Assembly (NCBI RefSeq): GCF_008180155.1
Contig: NZ_VSZS01000063.1
Coordinates: forward strand, 1 to 64,000
Direction: 5' to 3'
DNA from: Neoaquamicrobium microcysteis
GTDB taxonomy: Bacteria; Pseudomonadota; Alphaproteobacteria; Rhizobiales; Rhizobiaceae
Length of the DNA stretch: 64,000 nucleotides
In this document: positions 8,563-16,587 of the stretch, in pieces
Position numbering within the stretch: the first letter of the stretch is position 1
Layout of the letters: every line of letters starts with the position of its first letter
Notes under the pieces: generated by a model
The model's database searches: none
Seen by the model: the letters and a program-made list of their open reading frames with translations, nothing else
What the model was told of the DNA's origin: nothing
Position numbers and translations under genes: made by a program

Positions 8563-8934
8563 ATGGCCAACGACCCGGACATTCACGAAACCCATGATCT
8601 GATTGCCAGCGACAAGGTGGTCGGAACCGACGTCTACGGCGCCGGGGAAGAGCATGTGGGCAAGATCGAGCGGCTCATTCTGGAAAAGCGGAGTGGACGC
8701 GTCGCCTATGCGGTCATGAGCTTCGGCGGCTTCCTCGGACTGGGACACGACCACTACCCGCTTCCCTGGGCCAAGTTGACCTATGATGAAGGCCTGGGTG
8801 GCTATCGTACCGACGTCACCAAGGAACAGGTGGAGGGCGCACCGAAATACGAGGCCAGCGGCGAGTACGACTGGTCGAAGGACAACGGTCGGCGCATCCA
8901 CGAGTATTACGCAGTGTCGCCATACTACATCTGA
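8563..8934 (+). CDS. PRC-barrel domain protein
   Basis: A 123-residue protein with a single PRC-barrel. The region LIASDKVVGTDVYGAGEEHVGKIERLILEKRSGRVAYAVMSF shows the strand pattern and the conserved V-G-K-I-E turn seen in photosynthetic reaction-centre H and RimM-type barrels. FGGFLGLGHDHYPLPW follows, as is usual in small alphaproteobacterial PRC proteins. A clear AAGGAGA ribosome-binding site precedes the ATG. These proteins are often stress-induced; a precise role is unknown. Confidence 0.85.
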   Translation: MANDPDIHETHDLIASDKVVGTDVYGAGEEHVGKIERLILEKRSGRVAYAVMSFGGFLGLGHDHYPLPWAKLTYDEGLGGYRTDVTKEQVEGAPKYEASGEYDWSKDNGRRIHEYYAVSPYYI

Positions 8935-8996
8935 CAGCCACGAGCCGCTCGGCCAAGCCGGGCGGCTCACCGTTCCAAGGTGCTCTCCAGCCGGGG

Positions 8997-9443
8997 ATGC
9001 TTAGCTCGAAAGCTCAAAAGCAGATGATCCATTCCCCTACGACGACCGGGACCCCAGCGCTGGCAGGCGGCTTGTACAGGCTATTGTCGGCCTTTCCAAT
9101 CGCCGCCTTCAGCCTGATCGTGCTCACCGACCTCGCCTACTGGCAGACGGCCAACCTTCTGTGGCTTCATTTTTCGGAGTGGCTGCTGTTTGCCGGCATA
9201 GTCTTCGGCGTGCTGGCGGCGCTTGTGAGACTGGTGGAAGCGGCGGTCGGATGGTCGCGGTTTTCCCCGTTCTACTACGTCGGCGGACTTGTCGTGCTCG
9301 TCCTCGCCGCCATCAACAATTTCATCCATACCGAAGACGGCATCACCGCTGTCATGCCCTACGGCCTGACCGTCTCGATACTGACCGTGCTGGCGATGGC
9401 TGCCACCGGGCTGCTCGGCCGTCTGGGAGGCCGTCATGCGTAG
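8997..9443 (+). CDS. DUF2231-type inner-membrane protein
   Basis: A 148-residue protein with four predicted transmembrane helices, about residues 30-47, 56-80, 92-110 and 122-142. The pattern ending in NNFIHTEDGITAVMPYGL is typical of DUF2231 membrane proteins. Its last eight bases overlap the next ORF (9436), implying coupled translation with the sugar-dehydrogenase lipoprotein; the pair may form a membrane redox unit. The start is uncertain: ATG at 8997 or MIHSPTT at 9024, neither with a strong ribosome-binding site. Confidence 0.82.
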   Translation: MLSSKAQKQMIHSPTTTGTPALAGGLYRLLSAFPIAAFSLIVLTDLAYWQTANLLWLHFSEWLLFAGIVFGVLAALVRLVEAAVGWSRFSPFYYVGGLVVLVLAAINNFIHTEDGITAVMPYGLTVSILTVLAMAATGLLGRLGGRHA

Positions 9444-10959
9444 CCTGCTTTCCATCCTGGCCGTCGCGGGAGCATCGATCGCCGTGTCAGGCTGCGGCAA
9501 TTCGGATGATTTCGATGTCAGCCAGCAGATCGGGCCCGATCCTGTCCTGCCTGCCCCCAGCCAGAGCCTCTGGCCCGATCTGCGTGTGGCGGAAGTGGTG
9601 GGATGGCGGGACGGCCAGACCCCGGAGGTGCCGGACGGGCTGGTGGTCACGCCCTATGCGACGGATCTCGCCAACCCCAGGACCGTGCATACACTGCCGA
9701 ACGGAGACGTTCTGGTGGTGCAATCCAAGGCGCCGCCCGGAAAGCCGCTCAACCGTCCCAAGGACGTGATCCGCGACTGGATCATGGCAATGGCGGCGGG
9801 TGACGACGGCGACGAGCAGGAAACCAATCTCATTACGCTGTTGCGCGATACCGATCGGGACGGCGAAGTCGATGAGCGCGTCGACCTGCTGACCGGGCTG
9901 ACTTCGCCTTTCGGGGTGGCCTGGCACGACGATACGCTCTACGTCGCAGCGGCGGATGCAATTCTGTCCTATCCTTACGAGTTGGGGGCGACGGAGATCT
10001 CGGCCAACCCGACGATGCTGACGCCCCTGCCCGGCGGCCCGATAAACCACCACTGGACCAAGGACCTGGCTCTTAGCCCCGACGGGCGATATCTCTATGC
10101 ATCCGTTGGTTCGAATTCGAACGCCGGCGAACGGGGACTTGAGGCGGAAAAGGGTCGCGCGGCGATCTGGCGGGTCGATCGCGAAACGGGAGCGTCTCGC
10201 GTCTTTGCATCGGGACTGCGCAATCCCAACGGATTGAACATTCATCCCGAGACCGGCGAGTTGTGGACCGTCGTCAACGAACGCGACGAACTCGGCCCCG
10301 ACCTGGTGCCGGACTATCTGACGTCGGTTCAGGAAGACGGCTTCTACGGCTGGCCCTGGAGCTATTTCGGCCAACATGTGGATGAGCGCGTCTATCCGCC
10401 CCGTCCAGATCTGGTCGAGACTGCGATCGCGCCAGACTATGCGCTGTCCAGCCACGTGGCGGCACTGGGGCTTGCATTCACCAACGACTCCGCGATGCCA
10501 GAGGAATTCCAGAACGGCGCTTTCGTCGGCAATCGGGGAAGCTGGAACCGCAATACCTTCAACGGCTACAAGGTCATCTTCATCCCATTCGAGGACGGGA
10601 GACCGTCTGGCATGGCGCAGGACGTCGTAACCGGCTTTCTCGAGGGCGATGAGGCGCGAGGGCGTCCGGTCGGCCTCGCCATGGACGGAACGGGCGCGCT
10701 GCTCATCGCCGACGACGCCGGCAACACGGTGTGGCGCGTCGCGCCCGCGGACGGTTCGGTAACGCCCGAGCCAATCCCGACGGACAGGGTACGCGGGAAC
10801 GCCGAAACAAGTGAAGACGCAGGCGAACAGGGCGCGCCTGCCGCGCCGGCCCCACCGGCTGGCGACACCGCGCAACCCACCGAGCCGCCTCAGACGGAGA
10901 TCGCTCCCGCGGTGTCTCCGGAGGATGGGGCAGGTCAACCTGACGAGGAAGAGCAATGA
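9436..10959 (+). CDS. PQQ-type sorbosone/glucose dehydrogenase-like lipoprotein
   Basis: A 507-residue exported lipoprotein. The signal peptide ends in the lipobox AVSGC, with the lipidated Cys at 20. The body is a six-bladed beta-propeller of the sGDH/L-sorbosone dehydrogenase type: NPRTVHTLPNGDVLV, SPFGVAWHDDTLYVA, GLRNPNGLNIHPETGELW and NRGSWNRNTFNGYKV. The family uses PQQ and Ca to oxidise sugars or aldehydes in the periplasm; substrate and PQQ use are not proven here. The final 60 residues are a Pro/Ala/Glu-rich low-complexity tail. It overlaps the DUF2231 gene upstream and a 57-aa ORF downstream. Confidence 0.87.
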   Translation: MRSLLSILAVAGASIAVSGCGNSDDFDVSQQIGPDPVLPAPSQSLWPDLRVAEVVGWRDGQTPEVPDGLVVTPYATDLANPRTVHTLPNGDVLVVQSKAPPGKPLNRPKDVIRDWIMAMAAGDDGDEQETNLITLLRDTDRDGEVDERVDLLTGLTSPFGVAWHDDTLYVAAADAILSYPYELGATEISANPTMLTPLPGGPINHHWTKDLALSPDGRYLYASVGSNSNAGERGLEAEKGRAAIWRVDRETGASRVFASGLRNPNGLNIHPETGELWTVVNERDELGPDLVPDYLTSVQEDGFYGWPWSYFGQHVDERVYPPRPDLVETAIAPDYALSSHVAALGLAFTNDSAMPEEFQNGAFVGNRGSWNRNTFNGYKVIFIPFEDGRPSGMAQDVVTGFLEGDEARGRPVGLAMDGTGALLIADDAGNTVWRVAPADGSVTPEPIPTDRVRGNAETSEDAGEQGAPAAPAPPAGDTAQPTEPPQTEIAPAVSPEDGAGQPDEEEQ

Positions 10960-11129
10960 GCGAGAAGCACGAATGGCTGGATCCCGACAACGAGCAGGAA
11001 GCGGCTGTACGCCACCTTGTCGAAAACACCGATCTTTCTCCGCTTCAGGCGAAAGAACTCGTGGCCGAGCATGGAACGGATCGGGAGAAGCTGCTCAAAA
11101 TCGCAAGGACGATGAAGGCTGAGGGGTAG
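10956..11129 (+). CDS. Small 57-aa helical protein (DUF3606-like)
   Basis: A short ORF beginning MSEKHEWLDPDNEQEAAVRH overlaps the preceding lipoprotein gene through ATGA. The sequence predicts two or three helices (EAAVRHLVENTDLSPLQAKELV, then a helix around EKLLKIARTM), resembling the UBA-like fold of DUF3606-type proteins. The four-base overlap, charged amphipathic composition and lack of internal stops support a real gene in the same operon. Its function is unknown; it may be a small partner or stress protein. Confidence 0.65.
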   Translation: MSEKHEWLDPDNEQEAAVRHLVENTDLSPLQAKELVAEHGTDREKLLKIARTMKAEG

Positions 11130-11309
11130 GCAGGCGGCGTCTGCCGCCCGCGAGAAGGCACTCGGTCGCGCACCGGCACGAGACGGATTGAGGGTGGGCA
11201 GTGTTGGGCCGATCTTGAGCTACCGATAATGACGACCGAGGCGCCGTGGTGGCTCGGCTTATAGGGCGAACCCATCTGGCGCCTCTCTCTTTTCTCGAGC
11301 CCTTGTCGG

Positions 11310-11339
11310 ATGAGCGCGGCAAGAAGCCGCCGCGCTCAT
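11310..11339. terminator. Hairpin between convergent genes (possible terminator)
   Basis: ATGAGCGCGGC (11310-11320) pairs perfectly with GCCGCGCTCAT (11329-11339) around an eight-base loop, in the 244-bp gap between the 57-aa ORF and the convergent catalase gene. The stem is strong but no clean T-run follows, so intrinsic termination is only probable. I see nothing else in this gap. Confidence 0.5.
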
Positions 11340-11373
11340 TTCCTCGACAGCGTGCCCGGTCTGGAGCGCGCAT

Positions 11374-13494
11374 TCAGAGCTTAACAACCTCCTCCCGCGC
11401 CCAGACACGCAGATTTCGGCATGCGGCCACGAAAGCGCCGGCATCCCTGGATGACGAGATCGCAATCAGACCCTCGTCGGGATCATCCAGCGCTATCCCC
11501 GCCTTCTCAAGAAGCGGTGCGGCTGCTTTCACATAGGCCACGAATTTCAGATGCGCGAAGGCGTCCGCCACGAAGTCGCGCGCCGCGGCTTCTCCCGCGA
11601 GGCGCTGAGCACCTTCGTTGGAAACGATGAGGGCGACTGCATCGAACAGTACAGACGGGCCGCCGTCGATCATGTGATCGCCCTCGACGACATTGCCTTC
11701 GGTGTCCTCCACGCCACCGATACGGGGGGCGACGATCTCCATCGTAGCGCCTTCCTTCTTCAGCGCTGCGGCAAGGGCTTTGATAAGCGCTGCGTCTGCG
11801 CCGTCGCTGACCAGCACGCCGACCTTTCGCCCCGCGAAGCTTTCAGGGCCGTTCTTGATGATGCTCAGCGCGTCGGATGCCGGCAGATCGTCACGTGGGG
11901 TGATGGCGGCATCGGCGGGTTTTGGCAGGTCTTTCATGCCGAGCTTTTCAGCAACGGTTTCCGCCAGACCCTCGTCTATATTGAGCAGATGCGAAATCAT
12001 GCGCTCCCGAATGACGGGCGTTTCGACCTTGGAGAGCTCGAAGGTGAGCGCCATGGCGATGTGCTTCTGCTCGTGCACGGTCTGGCTGATGAAGAATTGC
12101 CGCGCCTGGCTGTAATGGTCGGCGAAACTCTCCGCGCGAAGCCGCACTTTCGGCCCCTCCACCTCGTCGCGGAAAGAGCGGAAGCCGCGTTGAGGGTTCT
12201 CCCGAGGCCCCTCGCCCCACGAGTTCGGCTGGTAGTTTGCGCGACCGACCGGGTTGCGCATCGCCATATGCCCGTCCTGCTGGAAGTGATGGAACGGGCA
12301 TTTCGGCGCGTTGATCGGCAGGTGCGTGAAGTTAGTCGAACCTAGCCGCTTCAACTGGGTGTCGAGATAGGAAAAGTTTCGCCCCTGCAGCAGCGGGTCG
12401 TTGGAGAAGTCGATGCCGGGTGGCACGTTCTGTGTCATGAACGCGACCTGCTCGGTCTCGGCGAAGAAATTGTCCGGCATGCGGTCGAGGACCAGACGGC
12501 CCACGGGGATCGGCTCGATGATCTCTTCGGGGATGAGCTTGGTCGGGTCGAGGATGTCGAAGTCGAAGCTGTCGGCAAAGTCCTGGTCGAACAGCTGGAC
12601 GCACAGCTCCCACTCCGGAAAGTCGCCGGCCTGGATCGCATTCCAAAGGTCGCGACGGTGGTAGTCCGGATCGGCGCCGTTGATCTTGACCGCCTCGTTC
12701 CAGACCACCGACTGAAGCCCGAGCTTCGGCTTCCAGATGAACTTCACGAAGGTGGACTCGTCCTTCTCGTTGAGAAAGCGGAAGGTGTGAACGCCGAACC
12801 CCTCCATGAAACGGAAGGAGCGCGGGATTGCGCGGTCGGACATGACCCACATGACCATATGCATCGACTCGGGCGTCAGCGAGATGAAGTCCCAGAAATT
12901 GTCGTGTGCGGACTGGGCCTGTGGAAAGCCACGATCCGGCTCGGGCTTCACCGAGTGGATGATGTCGGGAAACTTGATCGCGTCCTGGATGAAGAAGACC
13001 GGGATGTTGTTGCCGACGATGTCCCAGTTGCCTTCCTGCGTATACAGCTTGACGGCAAACCCCCGCACGTCTCGTGCGAGATCGGCCGACCCCTTGGACC
13101 CGGCGACCGTCGAGAAGCGTACGAACGCCGGTGTCTTCTCGCCTGCGCGCTGGAAGATGTCGGCGCGGGTGTATTTCGCCAACGACTTGTAGGTTTCGAA
13201 ATAGCCGTGCGCCCCGTAGCCGCGCGCATGGACCACGCGCTCGGGAATGCGTTCGTGATCGAAGTGGAAAATTTTCTCCCGGAAGTGAAAGTCCTCGATC
13301 AGGCTCGGCCCGCGCTCTCCGTATTTCAGCGTGTTCTGGTCATCCGATACTGGCGCACCCTGTGCCGTCGTTAGCACCGGCGCGTCGCCTTCGGCGATCT
13401 GGTGCAACTCACCGCCGGTTCCGCGGACAAGCGTCTGGTCGTGAATTTTGGTGGTCTTCGTGGCAGTGCCGGGTGTTCTGGAGTTCTTGGCCAT
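11374..13494 (-). CDS. katE: Large-subunit (clade 2, HPII-type) catalase
   Basis: A 706-residue catalase that breaks H2O2 down to water and oxygen. The heme-pocket residues are in place: distal His 89 in [13 protein letters not shown], Asn 162 in [11 protein letters not shown], and the proximal heme-ligand Tyr 376 in RNFSYLDTQ. After about residue 560 there is an extra DJ-1/PfpI-like domain ([17 protein letters not shown]) characteristic of the long KatE/HPII group. Neighbours are a YciF ferritin-like protein and a DNA glycosylase, a general-stress context. The start at MAKNSRT is supported by GGAG upstream. Confidence 0.96.
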   Translation of the reverse strand: MAKNSRTPGTATKTTKIHDQTLVRGTGGELHQIAEGDAPVLTTAQGAPVSDDQNTLKYGERGPSLIEDFHFREKIFHFDHERIPERVVHARGYGAHGYFETYKSLAKYTRADIFQRAGEKTPAFVRFSTVAGSKGSADLARDVRGFAVKLYTQEGNWDIVGNNIPVFFIQDAIKFPDIIHSVKPEPDRGFPQAQSAHDNFWDFISLTPESMHMVMWVMSDRAIPRSFRFMEGFGVHTFRFLNEKDESTFVKFIWKPKLGLQSVVWNEAVKINGADPDYHRRDLWNAIQAGDFPEWELCVQLFDQDFADSFDFDILDPTKLIPEEIIEPIPVGRLVLDRMPDNFFAETEQVAFMTQNVPPGIDFSNDPLLQGRNFSYLDTQLKRLGSTNFTHLPINAPKCPFHHFQQDGHMAMRNPVGRANYQPNSWGEGPRENPQRGFRSFRDEVEGPKVRLRAESFADHYSQARQFFISQTVHEQKHIAMALTFELSKVETPVIRERMISHLLNIDEGLAETVAEKLGMKDLPKPADAAITPRDDLPASDALSIIKNGPESFAGRKVGVLVSDGADAALIKALAAALKKEGATMEIVAPRIGGVEDTEGNVVEGDHMIDGGPSVLFDAVALIVSNEGAQRLAGEAAARDFVADAFAHLKFVAYVKAAAPLLEKAGIALDDPDEGLIAISSSRDAGAFVAACRNLRVWAREEVVKL

Positions 13495-13536
13495 GGATGG
13501 CTCCTGTGGCTCGCTTTGCCCTGACGTATGGTGTCA

Positions 13537-13576
13537 AAAATGCGGAGAAGGCGCGGGATCGATCCCGCGCCTTCTC
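13537..13576 (-). terminator. Rho-independent terminator after yciF-like gene
   Basis: A perfect 16+16-base palindrome (13545-13560 with 13561-13576; GAGAAGGCGCGGGATC and its complement) starts seven bases after the yciF-like stop. Read on the minus strand it is followed by CGCATTTTTG, a T-run typical of intrinsic termination. It separates the yciF-like gene from katE. Confidence 0.85.
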
Positions 13577-13582
13577 TACCGC

Positions 13583-14080
13583 CTACGCTGCCTTCGCGCG
13601 TTGATTTGCCGATGCGTCCGCCAGTTTGGTCAGATCGCTATCGGTCTTGGATTCTTCCTGAAGCGTCTGATCGAGCAGCTTGGCTGCGTCGGCCAGGCCC
13701 AGTTCGGTCGCCCAGCGCTTCAGCGTCCCATAGCGGGTGATCTCGTAGTGTTCGACCGCCTGCGCCGACGATATGAGCCCGGCGTCAAGCGCGGCCGTAC
13801 CCTTGAACTCCTCGATGATCTCCTCGCCTTCCGCCACGATGCCTTCGATCGCGTCACAGGTCTTGCCGCGCGGCTGCTTTCCAAGGATCTCGAACACCTG
13901 CTGGAGGCGCTCGACATGCCCTTCGGTTTCCTCACGGTGCTTTTCGAACGCAGCTTTCAGGTCTTCCGACTGCGCGGCACGCTTCATCTTGGGCAACGCC
14001 TTCAGGATTTTGCGCTCTGCGTAGTAGATGTCCTTCAGCGTATCGTGGAAGAGGTCTTCCAGCGTCTTTTCTTTTGCCAT
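13583..14080 (-). CDS. YciF/DUF892 ferritin-like stress protein
   Basis: A 165-residue four-helix ferritin-like protein. The N-terminus EKTLEDLFHDTLKDIYYAERKILKALPKM is the hallmark of the YciF family. Later helices carry the repeated Glu/His positions expected for a dimetal site (KHREETEGHVERL, SSAQAVEHYEITRYG). Members are induced by osmotic or oxidative stress. The start MAKEKTLED is used because it begins at the conserved N-terminus and has AAGGGAC upstream; a longer frame would read through the leader dyad. It lies next to katE, both leftward but separated by a terminator. Confidence 0.92.
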   Translation of the reverse strand: MAKEKTLEDLFHDTLKDIYYAERKILKALPKMKRAAQSEDLKAAFEKHREETEGHVERLQQVFEILGKQPRGKTCDAIEGIVAEGEEIIEEFKGTAALDAGLISSAQAVEHYEITRYGTLKRWATELGLADAAKLLDQTLQEESKTDSDLTKLADASANQRAKAA

Positions 14081-14090
14081 TTGAAATGTC

Positions 14091-14153
14091 CCTTCGTGGA
14101 TTCTTGTTGGAGTTGCGATCACTCCGCTGTGATCGCCACAATCCAACGAAGGA
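14091..14153. promoter_or_regulatory. Long nested inverted repeat in the yciF leader
   Basis: The inner arms GCGATCAC (14115-14122) and GTGATCGC (14129-14136) are perfect with a six-base spacer. Outer arms CCTTCGTGGATT (from 14091) and AATCCAACGAAGG (to 14153) pair with one bulge. The outer left arm overlaps the ribosome-binding region of the yciF-like gene, so the structure could act as an operator or as an RNA hairpin affecting translation. Confidence 0.5.
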
Positions 14154-14200
14154 TTCGGGTCGCCGTTCCCGATCGGACAAGAAAAATACTGCCCGCGACC

Positions 14201-14779
14201 TCAGGGCACCGGGAATGGTCTGCTCAGGAAGCGCGATCCGGCCAGACCGAACCGCCAAGGCCGATCCATGCCGCGAGAAATACCGATGCGGGCGCCTGAT
14301 ACCACATTGACCGGCTCGCCCAGATGTAGCGAAAACGGAAGGTCCAGTACGGACCTGCCATTGAGCAACCCGTCTATGCCGAGCGCTTGCGAGAGCCTTC
14401 CGGGTCCGGAGGCGACAAGGCGAGGATCGTCCACGCCGCGCCTTTCGGTCATGACCGCCCAACCGTGGGTCGGCTCCAGCGCACGTAGAAGAACGGCGCT
14501 GCCGGGTTGGCAAACGATATTCATGCACCAGTGAAGCCCGTAGGAGCGATAGACGTAGGCTGTGCCCGGCTGGCCGAACATGGGTGCGTTGCGGGGCGTC
14601 TGCCCGCGGAAGCTGTGCGAGGCGGGATCATCGCGCGTGTAGGCTTCCGTCTCGACGACGACGCCCCCCGCGCTTCCCACCATGAATACGGTCCCGATCA
14701 GGGCGCGCGCCACGTTCACCGCATCACGATCGAAAAAGGAAGCGGGAAAAACGACGCTCATCAGTTGCCTGTCTGCCAT
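14201..14779 (-). CDS. DNA-3-methyladenine glycosylase (AAG/MPG type)
   Basis: A 192-residue base-excision repair enzyme that removes alkylated purines. Family blocks are visible: FFDRDAVNVARALIGT at the N-terminus; GVVVETEAYTRDDPASHSFRG, which holds the catalytic Glu in VETEAY; the Tyr-rich AYVYRSYGLHWCMNIVC; LLRALEP; and GPGRLSQALGID. Length matches bacterial Mag homologues of the human AAG fold. The ATG at 14779 is chosen; a GTG one codon earlier is possible. The alkylation-repair role fits the neighbouring oxidative-stress genes. Confidence 0.93.
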   Translation of the reverse strand: MADRQLMSVVFPASFFDRDAVNVARALIGTVFMVGSAGGVVVETEAYTRDDPASHSFRGQTPRNAPMFGQPGTAYVYRSYGLHWCMNIVCQPGSAVLLRALEPTHGWAVMTERRGVDDPRLVASGPGRLSQALGIDGLLNGRSVLDLPFSLHLGEPVNVVSGARIGISRGMDRPWRFGLAGSRFLSRPFPVP

Positions 14780-15100
14780 CACGTTTTTGCCCGGCGCAGT
14801 TGGTGCAGGAACATCGCCGCCAGTCGCCCGTTGCCGCTAAACGGAACGGAAGGAGGCGACCGTATTGCGGCGAGCTGCGAGAAGAAAGGCGTCTTGAGTA
14901 CGAGGTCGCAGCTACCATGCCTGACCGCAATGCCGAAGGCCGGGGGGTGCTGACGGCCCGACAATACAGCCCGCCGCGACGAACGGTTCTAACCGACAGG
15001 GTTCTCACTGACGCCCAACCCGGCGTCGAACGATCTCTTGGACAAACAGCCACGGTGCCGGCGCGACTCGCCCGTGCTCCGAAGCAGGGAAGACCCCGCA
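14780..15100. other. Intergenic region, no supported gene
   Basis: About 320 bases between the divergent glycosylase and paoA genes. Short open frames exist on both strands, but none has family-like sequence or a good start. The region presumably holds the promoters for both genes; I could not fix a -35/-10 pair by eye. Confidence 0.5.
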
Positions 15101-15610
15101 ATGCAGACACGACTTCACATAAACGGCGACGACCATCAGCTCGATGCCGACGCTCGCACCACCCTTCTCGACGCCCTGCGCAATCATCTGGGCCTGACGG
15201 GATCGAAGAAGGGGTGCGACCACGGCCAGTGCGGCGCTTGCACCGTGCTGGTGAACGGGCGGCGCATCAATTCATGCCTCACGCTGGCCTGCATGCACGA
15301 CGGCGACGAAATCGTGACCATCGAGGGGCTTGGCGCACCGGGGCGTCTGTCCGCGCTTCAGCAGGCATTCGTTCATCATGACGGATTCCAGTGCGGGTAT
15401 TGCACGCCGGGCCAGATTTGCTCCGCAACCGCGATGCTGGAGGAAATCGAGGCCGGCTGGCCGAGTCACGTCACGAGCGACGTCAGCGGCAAAGCGGAAC
15501 TGACGGTGGACGAGATTTCCGAGCGCATGAGCGGCAATCTCTGTCGCTGTTCGGCCTACCCCAACATCGTCGACGCCATCATGGAAGTGGGAAAAGGGAG
15601 ACGCGGATGA
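15101..15610 (+). CDS. paoA: Aldehyde oxidoreductase, [2Fe-2S] subunit (PaoA/YagT-like)
   Basis: A 169-residue small subunit of a xanthine-oxidase-family enzyme. The plant-type cluster is held by [12 protein letters not shown] plus a following Cys; the second cluster motif is [10 protein letters not shown] with CRC near the C-terminus. The start MQTRLHING has GGGAAG upstream. E. coli PaoA has an N-terminal Tat signal; this protein starts directly at the ferredoxin fold, so the complex is likely cytoplasmic. It overlaps paoB through ATGA. Electrons would pass from the molybdenum subunit through these clusters. Confidence 0.92.
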   Translation: MQTRLHINGDDHQLDADARTTLLDALRNHLGLTGSKKGCDHGQCGACTVLVNGRRINSCLTLACMHDGDEIVTIEGLGAPGRLSALQQAFVHHDGFQCGYCTPGQICSATAMLEEIEAGWPSHVTSDVSGKAELTVDEISERMSGNLCRCSAYPNIVDAIMEVGKGRRG

Positions 15611-16584
15611 CCCCCTTCGACTATACACGCGCATCCTCGCCGGCCGAGGCCTCCCGGCTCGGCCGTGAAGGCGCCACCTTTATAGCTGGCGGTACAAATC
15701 TCCTCGACCTTATGAAGCTCGAGATCATGACGCCGGACCGGCTTGTCGATATCAGCCGACTGGAGCTCGATGGCATCGACCGCACCGGCGACGGCGGATT
15801 GCGGATCGGCGCAATGGTGCGCAACAGCGACCTTGCCGCCGACGCGATCGTTCGCAAGCACTACCCCATGCTCGCCAAAGCGCTTCTTGCAGGGGCGAGC
15901 GGCCAATTGCGCAACAAGGCGACGACCGGCGGCAACCTCCTGCAACGCACGCGCTGCTATTATTTTTACGACACCGCCATGCCATGCAACAAGCGTGAGC
16001 CGGGCAGCGGATGTCAGGCGATCGGTGGGGTGACGCGGCTCCACGCGATTTTCGGCGCGAGCGAGCATTGCATCGCGACGCATCCCAGCGACATGGCCGT
16101 CGCGCTGCGCGCGCTCGACGCCAGGGTCGAGATCGAGGGTGCGGATGGCGCGGTACGCAATGTCGGTCTGGACGAATTCTATCGTCTTCCGGGCGATACG
16201 CCGCACATCGAGTCGATTCTGGCGCCCGGCGACCTCATCACCTCGGTGATCCTGCCGCCCCCGGAAGAAGGCCGCCAGACATATAGGAAAGTCCGTGACC
16301 GGGCATCCTATGCGTTCGCTCTCGTGTCGGTGGCAGGACGAATCCGCATGGAAGGCGGCAGGATCGCGCGGGCGGGCTTCGCGTTTGGCGGCGTCGCGCC
16401 GCGCCCATGGCGTGACCGCGATTTCGAGGCGACACTGGAAGGCAACGAGCCCTCCCCGGCGCTGTTCGAGCGCGCTGCGGACGCCTTGGTCGCAAACGCA
16501 TCCACCCACGGCGACAACGCGTTTAAGGTCCCCCTCCTGAAACGCACCGCCCAAGCCGTTCTTACCGAACTTACGGAAAGCTGA
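15607..16584 (+). CDS. paoB: Aldehyde oxidoreductase, FAD subunit (PaoB/YagS-like)
   Basis: A 325-residue FAD-binding subunit of the CoxM/YagS type. The FAD-binding [13 protein letters not shown] lies near residues 25-38 and the second segment [13 protein letters not shown] near 105-117. An insertion with Cys 117, 127, 136 and 155 matches the extra [4Fe-4S] cluster that distinguishes PaoB from ordinary xanthine dehydrogenase FAD subunits. The ATG overlaps the paoA stop, and paoC begins three bases after its stop. It receives electrons from the [2Fe-2S] subunit and passes them to an unknown acceptor. Confidence 0.92.
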   Translation: MTPFDYTRASSPAEASRLGREGATFIAGGTNLLDLMKLEIMTPDRLVDISRLELDGIDRTGDGGLRIGAMVRNSDLAADAIVRKHYPMLAKALLAGASGQLRNKATTGGNLLQRTRCYYFYDTAMPCNKREPGSGCQAIGGVTRLHAIFGASEHCIATHPSDMAVALRALDARVEIEGADGAVRNVGLDEFYRLPGDTPHIESILAPGDLITSVILPPPEEGRQTYRKVRDRASYAFALVSVAGRIRMEGGRIARAGFAFGGVAPRPWRDRDFEATLEGNEPSPALFERAADALVANASTHGDNAFKVPLLKRTAQAVLTELTES

Positions 16585-16587
16585 GCG

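Noticed and set aside
14783-14964. 61-aa frame upstream of the DNA glycosylase
   Set aside because: It ends by overlap with the glycosylase start, but has no ribosome-binding site or recognisable sequence; judged chance.
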